Assembly: GCF_000177675.1 (NCBI RefSeq)
Contig: NZ_ADGX01000050.1
Coordinates: 1-59,496 of the forward strand
Length of the DNA: 59,496 bases
Direction: 5' to 3'
From: Parafrankia sp. EUN1f
Lineage (GTDB): Bacteria; Actinomycetota; Actinomycetes; Frankiales; Frankiaceae
Positions 33,280 to 41,928 of the stretch are shown here, one piece after another. The stretch's first letter is position 1, and every line of letters starts with the position of its first letter. The notes beneath the pieces were generated by a model, which did no database searches, had not been told where the DNA came from, and saw only the letters and a program-made list of their open reading frames with translations. A program made the position numbers and the translations under genes.

Positions 33280-34806
33280 TCAGCGTGGGAACGGCGGTGG
33301 CTCGACGGGGCGGTAACCACCTTTGACCGACCGGCGGATCTGTTCGATCAGATGCTCCTGCGCGCCAGTGGGGTCCTCCTTGAAGGGAACCAGGTCGATG
33401 TACCGGATGCCGCCCAGCAGTGCTTTGGGCTCGCAATCCTCGATCCTGACGGGGATCAGCCCGCGGTGCCGTCCGCCCGGGTCGCGACCGAACGCGGTTC
33501 CCCAGGCGGCTCCGACCGCATCCGAGGCGAGATAGGCTCGTGAAAGCACGACGATCGTGCGTTCCGAGTATTCCAGGCCTTCCTGGAGTGCCAGGTAGTA
33601 GTTGGTGCCCGCAGGATCCCAGGCGTCGTGGCGGACGCGGTATCCCTGCGCCTGCAGGTACCACGTGATCCAGTCTCCCCACGCCTTGTCGGTACTGAGC
33701 GCGGAGACGAAGAAATCCCACTTGGTGCCGTCCGTCCGAACCGGAACATCCAGACCGCCCTGGTCGTCCGGGCTGCTCGGGTTGGTCAGGCTGGCGGGGC
33801 GGGCCGTTGTGCCTGCGGGAGCGGCCCGGGTTTCCGCACCCGCCGGGCTGCTGGTGGGGCTTGCCGGCAGGCGGGCTGGCGCGCTGGGCAGTGGGCGGCC
33901 GGGAAGGGTCAGCCAGGCGGTGGCGGAGAACGTCTTCACCGTCACGTCGACCTCGCGGAAGTTGCTCGGGAGGAGCCCGCGCAGCCGCGGGCGGACGACG
34001 GAATCGAAGACCTCGGCCGAGAGGATCAGCGCCAGGTCCGCGTCCTGGTCGTGCGCCAGCGCATCCCGAATGGGCGCCGAGTCGACCAGCCGCGCGCAGG
34101 TCACCACAGTTTCGCCGGCCCAGCCGGTGCCGTGCGGGAGGATGTCGCCGTCGTGGATCGAAACCCGCAGCCGGATCCGGCCGGTCTTGTTACGGGTCGC
34201 GTTGTACTCGTTCAGCGAGATACCGAGCTCGCGGACGAAGTCAGCGACGATCCGTGCCTTCGGCGTGGCAGCAGAGAACACCATGAGGTAGCCGTCGCCC
34301 CGGTCCTGCTGCAGAAGGGCGGGGGGTATTCGCGCCTCGGCCAGGGCGCCCTCGATGATTCCCCGCAGCCCGTCGCGCAGCTGCCTCTGCTCCAGCATTT
34401 CGAGACCGCTGTAGCCGACGGCGTCGAAGGCGATGACGGTGCCGTTCGTGGGCAGCTCACCATCCGCGCGAGGCGCGCGGCCGGTGACCCGGGGCTGGCT
34501 GCCCACGGGTTCGGCGTCCTGCGCGGAGGCCAGCCCCGTCTGGAACGCCTGGTTGGCGGGGAAGTCGCGAGCAGCGATGGCGAGAATCCTGCGGCGGGCA
34601 TCGGGAAGCACGCCCTGGACGAGCGTGGCGTTGACCGCATGCCAGTACTCGATCGCGGTCGACGTCCCCTGCGGCTGCCGTGCGGACTCCAGGCCGGCCA
34701 GCCTGAGTAGCTGACCAGCGGAAATCCGCTCGGAGTAGACGGCCGCGAGGGCCAGCACCTCCGCCTCGGCCAACGAATGGACCGGCGGCTCGTCGCCGCT
34801 CATCAC
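33280..34806 (-). CDS. EAD-cyclase-like-TIR fusion protein
   Basis: This 508-aa protein has three domains. An N-terminal EAD (about 12-92, LALAAVYSERISAGQLLRLA) is followed by a class III cyclase-like domain (about 120-300), an Ala/Pro/Ser linker (305-350) and a TIR domain (about 362-490, WDFFVSALSTDKAWGDWITW). In the cyclase part the first metal aspartate is present (AFDAVGYSG, D128), as is the second (RGDGYLMVF, D171) and the arginine in CARLVDSAP; the usual Asn of VNxAxR is Val. In the TIR part the usual catalytic glutamate position reads VGAAWGTA (A434), so NAD hydrolysis is doubtful. The first 300 residues are strongly similar to residues 299-590 of the 12583-14427 protein. No MoxR or vWA gene is adjacent. 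Confidence 0.85.
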   Translation of the reverse strand: MMSGDEPPVHSLAEAEVLALAAVYSERISAGQLLRLAGLESARQPQGTSTAIEYWHAVNATLVQGVLPDARRRILAIAARDFPANQAFQTGLASAQDAEPVGSQPRVTGRAPRADGELPTNGTVIAFDAVGYSGLEMLEQRQLRDGLRGIIEGALAEARIPPALLQQDRGDGYLMVFSAATPKARIVADFVRELGISLNEYNATRNKTGRIRLRVSIHDGDILPHGTGWAGETVVTCARLVDSAPIRDALAHDQDADLALILSAEVFDSVVRPRLRGLLPSNFREVDVTVKTFSATAWLTLPGRPLPSAPARLPASPTSSPAGAETRAAPAGTTARPASLTNPSSPDDQGGLDVPVRTDGTKWDFFVSALSTDKAWGDWITWYLQAQGYRVRHDAWDPAGTNYYLALQEGLEYSERTIVVLSRAYLASDAVGAAWGTAFGRDPGGRHRGLIPVRIEDCEPKALLGGIRYIDLVPFKEDPTGAQEHLIEQIRRSVKGGYRPVEPPPFPR

Positions 34807-35006
34807 CGCGACCTCGACTCATCGACCTCGGACACAGACCGCCTCCCCGTACATGCCGGCGCCGTCAGCTGCATTTCCTTTCGGAATGCTGGCAGACTAT
34901 CCGGCGCCGGCGGAATCATTGCCGTCGGTGGCCGGTTTCTGACCAGGCGCGGCGGCGATCCGAGGAGGATGCCGGCAGGAGATGCCGGCGGGCGCGGGAC
35001 GGCGAG

Positions 35007-36176
35007 TCAGACGATCTCGATGATCATGGCGGCGCCCATGCCGCCGCCGGCACACATCGAGACGCAGCCGAGGGAGGCGCCGCGGCGGCGAAGCTCGCCG
35101 ACCATGGTGACGACCATCCGGGCGCCGGTGGCGGCGATGGGGTGACCGAGGCTCGCCCCGCTGCCGTTCACGTTGACGATCTCCGGGCGGATGCCGAGCT
35201 TGCGCACGGCCGCCACCGGCACCGAGCAGAACGCCTCGTTGATCTCGAACAGGTCGATGTCGGCGAGGGCGAGCCCGGCGCGGTCAAGCGCGCGGGGGAT
35301 CGCGAGGGTGGGCGCGAGGCCGGTCAGTGCGGGCTCGATCCCGGCGGTGGCCCAGGAGCGGATCCGTGCCAGCGGGGTGAGGCCGTGGGTGGCCGCGTAG
35401 TCGTCGCTGGTCAGGGTCACGGCGGCCGCGGCGTCGTTGAGGCCGGCGGCGTTCGCGGCGGTGACGGTCGCGTTGGGCAGTTCGGGGTGCAGCAGGGGCA
35501 GCGTGGCGAGGCGTTCCAGGGTGGTGCCGCGGCGGGGGTGTTCGTCGGTGTCGAACCGCTTGGTCGTGCCGTCGGGCAGGGTGACGTCCAGCGGGATGAT
35601 CTCGTCGACGAAGGCGCCGGAGTCGATGGACGCCAGCGCGCGCTCGTGGGTGTAGACGGTCCACTCGTCGACGTCGCGGCGGGTCAGGCCCATCTCCCGG
35701 GCGGTGTTCTCCCCGACGGTGATGGACATGTCGAACGCGGGGGCCTCCGGCGTCTCCGGGTGCGACGGGGCCATCCAGGGCTGGTACTCGCCGGTGGCGT
35801 CCCGCTTCGAGCTGCGGGCCGCGTTGGTGAGGCTTTCGGTGCCGCCGGCGATGACGACGCGGTCCATGCCGGCGCGGATGCTGCCGGCGGCGATCGAGAC
35901 GGCGGTCAGGCCGCCGGCGCAGTGCCGGTTCGTCGCGGCGCCGGAGGCGTTGAACAGGCCGAGCCGGACGGCGATGTTGCGGGCGATCACCCCGCCGCCC
36001 TGGTACGACTCGGCGAGGACGACGTCGTCGACGTCCGCCGCGGGCACGCCGCCGCGCTCCAGGGCGGCCGGGACGACGGCCTCGGCCAGCTCGAACGCGT
36101 CGAGGCCGACGAGGCTGCCCTTGCGGGTCCGGCCGATCGCGGTGCGGGCGGTGGAGACGATGACTGCTTCGGCCAT
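35007..36176 (-). CDS. Thiolase (acetyl-CoA acyltransferase)
   Basis: The 389-aa enzyme carries the thiolase active-site residues: nucleophilic Cys in NRHCAGGLTAVSIAAGSI, His in GSGASLGHPIAATGARM and the second Cys in LGCVSMCAGGGMGAAM. It cleaves or forms 3-ketoacyl-CoA. The ATG at 36176 begins MAEAVIVSTARTAIGRT, the standard thiolase start. It follows an SDR gene on the same strand, consistent with the last two steps of a beta-oxidation-like route fed by the divergent acyl-CoA ligase. Confidence 0.93.
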   Translation of the reverse strand: MAEAVIVSTARTAIGRTRKGSLVGLDAFELAEAVVPAALERGGVPAADVDDVVLAESYQGGGVIARNIAVRLGLFNASGAATNRHCAGGLTAVSIAAGSIRAGMDRVVIAGGTESLTNAARSSKRDATGEYQPWMAPSHPETPEAPAFDMSITVGENTAREMGLTRRDVDEWTVYTHERALASIDSGAFVDEIIPLDVTLPDGTTKRFDTDEHPRRGTTLERLATLPLLHPELPNATVTAANAAGLNDAAAAVTLTSDDYAATHGLTPLARIRSWATAGIEPALTGLAPTLAIPRALDRAGLALADIDLFEINEAFCSVPVAAVRKLGIRPEIVNVNGSGASLGHPIAATGARMVVTMVGELRRRGASLGCVSMCAGGGMGAAMIIEIV

Positions 36177-36188
36177 GAGGATCTCCTC

Positions 36189-36230
36189 GATGTGGTCCGG
36201 ACGGCGCTGCGATGTGGTCCGGACGGCGCT
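36189..36230. repeat. Direct 20-bp duplication between SDR and thiolase genes
   Basis: gatgtggtccggacggcgct occurs at 36189-36208 and again at 36211-36230, a 22-bp period. It lies in the 125-bp gap just before the thiolase start. It is probably slippage. Confidence 0.85.
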
Positions 36231-36301
36231 CGACAGGCTGGTGCTCGGCTCGGGGACGGGCTGCACCGGTCCCGGGACCGGGACCGGGCTGGTTGCCTGG
36301 G

Positions 36302-37069
36302 TTATTTGGGCGGGAAGCGCAGGGCGCCGTCGAGGCGGATGTTCTCGCCGTTGAGGTAGGGGTTGCGCACGATCGACTCCACCAGCAGGGCGAACTCCTC
36401 GGGCTTGCCCATCCGCTTGGGGAACTGGATGGTCTCCACCAGGCGTGCCTTCAGTGCGTCCGGTGCGCCGAGCATGATCGGCGTGCCCATCGTGCCGGGC
36501 GCGATCGCGCAGACCCGGATGCCGGCCGGGGCGAGGTCGCGGGCCATCGGCAGCGTCATCCCGAGGATGGCCGCCTTGGCCGCGCCGTAGGCGAGCTGGC
36601 CGGCCTGCCCTTCGAGGCCCGCGATGGAGGCGGTGTTGACCACCACGCCGCGCTCCCCGTCCTCGGTGGGCTCGTTGCGGCTCATCGCCGACGCCGCGAG
36701 CCGGGTCACGTTGAACGTGCCGATCGCGTTCATGTTCATGACCTTCACGAACGCGTCCTTGTCGTGCGGGGTCCCGTCGCGGGCGACGGTGCGCCCGGCG
36801 ATGCCGCCGCCGGCGACGTTCACGACGACCGACAGGACGCCGAGCTCCCGCGCGGCGGCGACGGCCGCCAGGACCGCGTCGTCGTCGTTGACGTCACCGC
36901 TCACCGCGGTGGCGGCCGGGCCGATGCTGTCGGCAAGCTCCTTGGTGCGGTCCTCGTGCAGGTCGAAGACCACGGTCTTCAGGCCGAGGCCGGTGAGGTG
37001 GCGGACGCAGGTGGCGCCCAGCCCGCCCGCTCCGCCGGTGACGATGGCCGAACGCCCTGCCAGATCCAC
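36302..37069 (-). CDS. SDR-family 3-hydroxyacyl-CoA dehydrogenase-like protein
   Basis: The 255-aa classical SDR has the NAD motif VTGGAGGLGATCVRHL, the later NVAGGG, the catalytic Ser in VNTASIAGLEG and YGAAK for Tyr/Lys. The order and the end GENIRLDGALRFPPK resemble HSD17B10-type 3-hydroxyacyl-CoA dehydrogenases. It lies directly upstream of the thiolase on the minus strand, which supports that role. Confidence 0.88.
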   Translation of the reverse strand: MDLAGRSAIVTGGAGGLGATCVRHLTGLGLKTVVFDLHEDRTKELADSIGPAATAVSGDVNDDDAVLAAVAAARELGVLSVVVNVAGGGIAGRTVARDGTPHDKDAFVKVMNMNAIGTFNVTRLAASAMSRNEPTEDGERGVVVNTASIAGLEGQAGQLAYGAAKAAILGMTLPMARDLAPAGIRVCAIAPGTMGTPIMLGAPDALKARLVETIQFPKRMGKPEEFALLVESIVRNPYLNGENIRLDGALRFPPK

Positions 37070-37109
37070 TGGTTCCTCCCGCGACGAGCAACATCAAGAT
37101 GGGACAATA

Positions 37110-37191
37110 TTGACATCAAGATCGAAAATCTGTTCAAGATCGAAAAGTGCGAACCTCGAAATTGACATCGAAGTTGCAAAAAAGTTATGGT
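37110..37191 (+). promoter_or_regulatory. AT-richer divergent promoter with direct repeats
   Basis: A TTGACA at 37162-37167, 18 bases before TATGGT (37186-37191), forms a sigma-70-like promoter facing right. The first G of the GTG at 37198 is seven bases after the -10 box, so the LLM transcript is probably leaderless. Upstream, tcaagatcgaaaa occurs twice about 19 bp apart and ttgacatc occurs twice (37110 and 37162). This suggests a repeated site for an unknown regulator serving both divergent operons. Confidence 0.6.
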
Positions 37192-37197
37192 GCGCGA

Positions 37198-38214
37198 GTG
37201 TCGGTGTCAAAGGTTGCGCTAGGGCTCAGTCTCGCCGGGATCCGCGGGGACGCGGCCACCCTCGCCGCGGTCGCGCGGCGGGCGGAGGAGTCGGGGTACG
37301 ACTCGGTCTGGACCAACGAGGCGTGGGGTAACGACGCGTTCACGCCGCTGGGCGCCATCGCGGCTGTCACCTCCCGGCTCGGGCTCGGCACCGCCATCGC
37401 CCAGATCCCGGCCAGGACGCCGGCGACCACGGCGATGACCGTCCTGACTCTGCAGCAGCTGTCCGGCGGCCGCCTCACCCTCGGGCTCGGTGCCTCCGGG
37501 CCACAGGTCGTCGAGGGCTGGCACGGTGTCCCGTTCCGCCAGCCGGTGCGGATGACCAGCGAGTACCTGGCCGTGCTGCGCAAGGCGCTCGCGGCGAAGG
37601 AGCGGCTGGAGTTCGCCGGCTCGATCTATACGATTCCCTACGCCGGGGCGGATGCCACCGGCCAGGGCCGGCCGCTGCGTTCCACGATGCCGCCCGCCCC
37701 GGGCACGCCGATCCTCGTCGCCGCGATGGGCCCGAAGAACGTGGCGATGGCTGTCGCCGAGGCCGACGGCCTGCTGCCATACCTGTGGAGCCCGACCCGC
37801 TGGAGCGCGGCCTGGGGCGAGACGCTTGCCAAGGCGCCGGCCGGGTTCCAGGTGGCCCCGACAGTCCTGGCCTGCGTCGGTGACGACCTCGACAAGTGCC
37901 GTGACCAGGTCCGTCCGCGCATCGCGCTGCACATCGGCGGGATGGGTTCGAAGAAGACGAACTTCTACGCGGCGCTGGTCTCCCGCTACGGGTACGAGGC
38001 CGAGGCCAGCCACATCCAGGACCTCTTCCTCGGCGGCGACCGCGCCGGCGCCTGTGCGGCCGTCCCCGACGAGCTCGTCGACGACCTGGCGCTGGTCGGG
38101 CCGCTCGAGCGGATCGCCGACCAGCTCGCCGCCTGGCGCGACGGCCCGGTCACCACCATGATCATTGAGCCGTCCGACCTGAGCATGCTGGAGCCCATCG
38201 CCACCCTCTGGTGA
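37198..38214 (+). CDS. LLM-class F420/flavin-dependent oxidoreductase
   Basis: The 338-aa product has LLM features: KVALGLSLAGIRGDAATLAA, SGYDSVWTNEAWGNDAFTPL, RLTLGLGASGPQVVEGWHGV and GTPILVAAMGPKNV. I take the GTG at 37198 because the -10 box ends at 37191, leaving no room for a leader. An earlier GTG at 37147 would lie upstream of the promoter. It heads a rightward operon with an acyl-CoA ligase and an SMP-30 protein, and is likely an oxidation step on the substrate that is then CoA-activated. Confidence 0.85.
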   Translation: MSVSKVALGLSLAGIRGDAATLAAVARRAEESGYDSVWTNEAWGNDAFTPLGAIAAVTSRLGLGTAIAQIPARTPATTAMTVLTLQQLSGGRLTLGLGASGPQVVEGWHGVPFRQPVRMTSEYLAVLRKALAAKERLEFAGSIYTIPYAGADATGQGRPLRSTMPPAPGTPILVAAMGPKNVAMAVAEADGLLPYLWSPTRWSAAWGETLAKAPAGFQVAPTVLACVGDDLDKCRDQVRPRIALHIGGMGSKKTNFYAALVSRYGYEAEASHIQDLFLGGDRAGACAAVPDELVDDLALVGPLERIADQLAAWRDGPVTTMIIEPSDLSMLEPIATLW

Positions 38215-38267
38215 CGCAACCAGGCCCGGGCCACGTGCCAGGGAGCCAGACATCTAAGGAGACAGCC

Positions 38268-39980
38268 ATGCCAGCAGCGGCGACCGGGGGCGCGGAGGGC
38301 GTGGGGGGCGCGGACGCGGCGACCACGGCTGGGGCTGCGGCCACGGCCACGGCTGCGGTTGGGGCTGCGGCCACGGTTGCGGACGTCCTGCTCGCGCGGG
38401 CCGAGCAGGACGAGCCCGCGTTACTGGTCGCCGACCGGAAGTGGAGCTACCGCGAGCTGATCGAGGAGGCGTCGCGCCGGGCGGCGCTGTTCGAGCAGCT
38501 GCGTGACGCCGACCGCCCCCCGCACATCGGCGTCCTGCTGGAGAACGAGCCCGACTACCTGTTCTGGCTGGCCGCGGCGGCGCTGTCCGGGGCGGTCGTC
38601 GTCGGCATCAACTCGACCTACCGCGGCGACGCGCTGGGCCAGCTGATCCGGCACAGCGACTGCCAGCTGCTGGTCACCTCGACCGGGCAGCAGCCGCTGC
38701 TGGCCGGAGTGGACACCGGCGTCGCCGCTGACCGGGTGCTGCTGGTCGACGACCCCGACCACATCGCGCTGGTCGCCCGCCAGCCGGCGGAGCCGCCGTG
38801 GCGGCAGGCGGCGCCCGAGGACCTGCTCCTGCTGATCTTCACCTCGGGTTCGACGGGCCTGCCGAAGGCGGTGCGCTGCACCCAGGGCCGGTATGCCCGC
38901 ACCGGCGCGCACGTCGCGAAGATCGCGCAGCTCGGCGCGGGTGACGTCGTCTACTCCCCGCTGCCGTTCTTCCACTCGAGCTCGTTGTTCACCGGCTGGT
39001 CGTCCGCGCTGAACGCCGGCATCCCGATCGCGACCCGGTCGAAGTTCTCCGCCTCCAACACGCTGCCGGACGTCCGCCGCTTCGGCGCAACCATGATCAC
39101 CTACACCGGCAAGGTTCTCAACTACATCCTCGCCACCCCCGAACGGCCCGACGACGCCGACAACCCGCTGCGGCTCGCGGTCGGCAACGAGGCGTCCGCG
39201 CGCGACATCCGCGACTTCGCCCGCCGCTTCGGCTGCACCGTCCGGGACAGCTACGGCTCGACCGAGGGCATCATCATCATCCGCCGCGACCCGGCGATGC
39301 CCGAGGGCGCGCTGGGCGTCGCCGACCCGACGGTGAAGGTGCTCGACCCCGACACCGGGCTCGAATGCCCGCCGGTCACGTTCGGAGCGGACGGACGTCC
39401 CACCAACCTGGACGTCGCCGTCGGCGAGATCGTGGAGACCGCCCCGACCGGTGGGTTCGAGGGCTACTACCGCAACGAGGCGGCCACCCAGGCCCGCTTC
39501 CGCGACGGCTGGTACTGGTCCGGGGACCTCGCCTACCGCGACGCCGACGGCTGGCTGTACTTCGCCGGCCGCTCCAACGAATGGCTGCGCGTCGACGGCG
39601 AGAACTTCGCCGCCGCCCCCGTCGAAGCCATCGTGGGCCGCTACCCGGACGCGCGCTCGGTCGCCGTCTACGCCGTCCCCGACGACCCGGTGGGCGACCG
39701 GGTCATGGTCGCCCTCGAGCTGCGCGGCGGCGCCGAGTTCGACCCGGCGGCCTTCGACGCCTTCCTCGCCGACCAGCCCGACCTCGGACCCAAGTGGGTC
39801 CCGGCGTTCGTCCGCGTGACGCAGGAGCTGCCGAAGCTCGCCAGCATGAAGATCGACAAGATGCGGCTGCGGCGCGAGGCCTGGCGGGCCGACCAGGTGG
39901 TCTGGCGCCCGGGCAAGGGCGAGCCACTGCGCCGGCTCGACGAGGCCGACCGCTCCCGGCTCGCCACCCTTCTCGGCTGA
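38268..39980 (+). CDS. Acyl-CoA ligase (AMP-binding, FadD-like)
   Basis: The 570-aa enzyme has the ANL signatures: LLLIFTSGSTGLPKAVRCTQ (A3), DSYGSTEGIIII (A5), DGWYWSGDLAYRDADGWLYF (A7), EWLRVDGENFAAAPVEAIV (A8) and the late lysine in LASMKIDKMRLRR (A10). An AAGGAG precedes the ATG at 38268. The first 35 residues are an Ala/Thr/Gly-rich tail from a gcggcc-type repeat. It resembles the mycobacterial FadD17/FadD6 group that activates sterol or long-chain acids. Substrate is not certain. Confidence 0.88.
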   Translation: MPAAATGGAEGVGGADAATTAGAAATATAAVGAAATVADVLLARAEQDEPALLVADRKWSYRELIEEASRRAALFEQLRDADRPPHIGVLLENEPDYLFWLAAAALSGAVVVGINSTYRGDALGQLIRHSDCQLLVTSTGQQPLLAGVDTGVAADRVLLVDDPDHIALVARQPAEPPWRQAAPEDLLLLIFTSGSTGLPKAVRCTQGRYARTGAHVAKIAQLGAGDVVYSPLPFFHSSSLFTGWSSALNAGIPIATRSKFSASNTLPDVRRFGATMITYTGKVLNYILATPERPDDADNPLRLAVGNEASARDIRDFARRFGCTVRDSYGSTEGIIIIRRDPAMPEGALGVADPTVKVLDPDTGLECPPVTFGADGRPTNLDVAVGEIVETAPTGGFEGYYRNEAATQARFRDGWYWSGDLAYRDADGWLYFAGRSNEWLRVDGENFAAAPVEAIVGRYPDARSVAVYAVPDDPVGDRVMVALELRGGAEFDPAAFDAFLADQPDLGPKWVPAFVRVTQELPKLASMKIDKMRLRREAWRADQVVWRPGKGEPLRRLDEADRSRLATLLG

Positions 39981-39997
39981 GCGGGGGAGCGGCACCC

Positions 39998-40882
39998 ATG
40001 ATGACGCCCGAGTCGGCCGGAACCCGCCCGTCGCCGCTCACCGACGGCCTCGTCTTCGCGGAGGGCCCCCGCTGGCGCGCCGGCAGGCTCTGGTTCTCCG
40101 ACATGCACGGCGAGGCCGTCCACACCACGACCCTGGACGGAAAGACCACCCGGGTTCTCGCCCTCCCCGGGGAGAAACCGTCGGGCCTCGGGTTCCTGCC
40201 GGACGGGTCCGCGCTGGTCGTCGCCATGAAGCGCCGGGCACTGCTGCGCTTCGCCCCCGACGGCTCGAGTTCGGGCGGCTCCGGCACGGACGGCTCGTTC
40301 ACGGTGCACGCCGACCTCGCCGACCTGGTGTCGGACGAACTGAACGACATGGTGGTCGACGCGACCGGCGTCGCCTACGTCGGCAGCTACAACACCGAGC
40401 CGGGAACCGGCGTGATCGTGCGGGTCACCCCCGACGGCTCGGCCGCGATCGCCGCCACCGGCCTGGAGTTCCCCAACGGCTCGGTCATCACCCCCGACGG
40501 CCGGACGCTGATCGTCGCCGAGTCCAAAGGCCGCCGCCTCACCGCGTTCGACCTCGACGACCAGGGCAACCTCGCGCAACCCAGGACGGTCGCGACCACC
40601 CCGGACGCCGCCCCGGACGGCATCGCGCTCGACGCGGCCGGCGCGATCTGGGCCGCGTTCCCCCTCGCCCAGGAGTTCCGCCGCATCCTGCCCGGCGGCG
40701 AGGTCACCGACCGGATCAGCACCGGCGAACGCATGGCCATCGCCTGCACCCTGGGCGGCGACGACCGCCGGACCCTGTTCCTGCTCAGCGCGAAGAACTG
40801 GAGCGCCGACGCCTTGGCGGGCGCCAGAACCTCCGTGGTGGAAACCCTCCACGTCCCGATACCCGGCGCCGGCCTGCCCTGA
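39998..40882 (+). CDS. SMP-30/gluconolactonase-like protein
   Basis: The 294-aa beta-propeller has SMP-30 hallmarks: FAEGPRWRAGRLWFSDMHGE, GLGFLPDGSALVVAM, SDELNDMVVDATGVAYVGSY, TGLEFPNGSVITPDG and APDGIALDAAGAIWAA. The metal-ligand Glu, Asn and Asp positions are filled. Such enzymes hydrolyse lactones. The start is 17 bp after the ligase stop with GGGGGAG upstream, so it belongs to the same operon. Confidence 0.88.
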   Translation: MMTPESAGTRPSPLTDGLVFAEGPRWRAGRLWFSDMHGEAVHTTTLDGKTTRVLALPGEKPSGLGFLPDGSALVVAMKRRALLRFAPDGSSSGGSGTDGSFTVHADLADLVSDELNDMVVDATGVAYVGSYNTEPGTGVIVRVTPDGSAAIAATGLEFPNGSVITPDGRTLIVAESKGRRLTAFDLDDQGNLAQPRTVATTPDAAPDGIALDAAGAIWAAFPLAQEFRRILPGGEVTDRISTGERMAIACTLGGDDRRTLFLLSAKNWSADALAGARTSVVETLHVPIPGAGLP

Positions 40883-40911
40883 CCATGTGGGTGCCGGAAA
40901 CTGGGTTCAGG

Positions 40912-41496
40912 TCATGCAGCCTGCTGGTATTCGTGGATGAGCCCGCTGAGCCGATCATGTCGGATGATCGAGGTGCCGGGTTCGGGTGGCGGGTCGGTGC
41001 TGGTGCTGAGTGGTGCCTGTTGCTGGAGTGATCGGTGGGGCCGGTGGTGGTTGTAGTGATCGACGTTCTATGAAGAACAGGACGTACAACTTGCTCAGCA
41101 GGACGGTGTCGACGGTGACGAAGTCACAGGCCAGGATGGCGTGGGCTTGGGCATGCAGGAACTGCCGCCAGGTGGGGCCGGAGCGTCGGGGTGCGGGATC
41201 GACCCGGGCGGAGCGCAGGATCGTTCAACGGTACTGGCCGGCAGAATCGTCTCCGGGCGGACCAGCAGGATCGGCCATGAGGTGCGCGGGAGGAGTCGTG
41301 TCAGTCCGGTGAGGATCGCGCGGTCGGCCCAGCAGAACCGGGGCCGGGGCACCTGGAGGCGCGGCACGGCGAGTTCGTGGCGGAGCACGAGGATCTCGGC
41401 GTCTTTCGCCGCCGAGCTGCGGGCCACCAGCCCCAGCCAGCCGACCAGTCGGCAGAAGACGAGGTAGATCAGCCGAACCGCCATGGCCACGATCAT
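40912..41496 (-). pseudogene. Integrase-core transposase remnant with internal deletions
   Basis: Three pieces of one transposase follow each other in different frames. The N-terminal piece is AKDAEILVLRHELAVPRLQV with DRAILTGLTRLLPR. The middle is GPTWRQFLHAQAHAILACDF followed by VTVDTVLLSKLYVLFFIE. The tail is DHYNHHRPHRSLQQQAPLST ending HEYQQAA. The rve-type catalytic centre between middle and tail is gone. It marks an old insertion just after the SMP-30 gene. Confidence 0.82.
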
Positions 41497-41757
41497 CTAC
41501 GCGGTGGTGTCCCGGTCAAGAGCACGGGTACCCGGTTGGGGTACAGGTGTCCGATCCCCTCCCGGGGGGCATTCCGCAGCTGTCCCGCTGCTGTCCTGAG
41601 CTACGCCGAGCGCTGATAAGCGGCCCGGGGACCCGGGAACCCACCGTGCCATCCTGCGGCCCTGACTGCGGGCGTGATCGACGCAGCCAGAGGCCCGGGG
41701 CACAGAATAGCCGGGTTCTATGATCGGTTCGATGACCGGCGGATGTGGTTGTCTCGG

Positions 41758-41928
41758 TCAGCGCGTGGTGTCCTTGACGTTCTCGCCGACCTGCCTGATG
41801 TCTCCGCCGATCTTCTCGGCGGCGCCTCGGGCTTCCAGCTTTCGGTCCCTGCTGACCCGGCCTGCGCTCCGCTTGGTCCGCCCTGTGAAGCTCTGCAGGG
41901 CGTTCCTCGCCTTGTCCACCATGCTCAT
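41758..41928 (-). CDS. CsbD-like stress protein
   Basis: This 56-aa protein starts MSMVDKARNALQSFTGRTKR and continues SAGRVSRDRKLEARGAAEKI, then GGDIRQVGENVKD. That is the CsbD pattern of small, highly charged helical proteins made under general stress. A GGAG lies seven bases before the ATG at 41928. It stands alone between the integrase remnant and a gene-poor kilobase. Confidence 0.85.
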   Translation of the reverse strand: MSMVDKARNALQSFTGRTKRSAGRVSRDRKLEARGAAEKIGGDIRQVGENVKDTTR

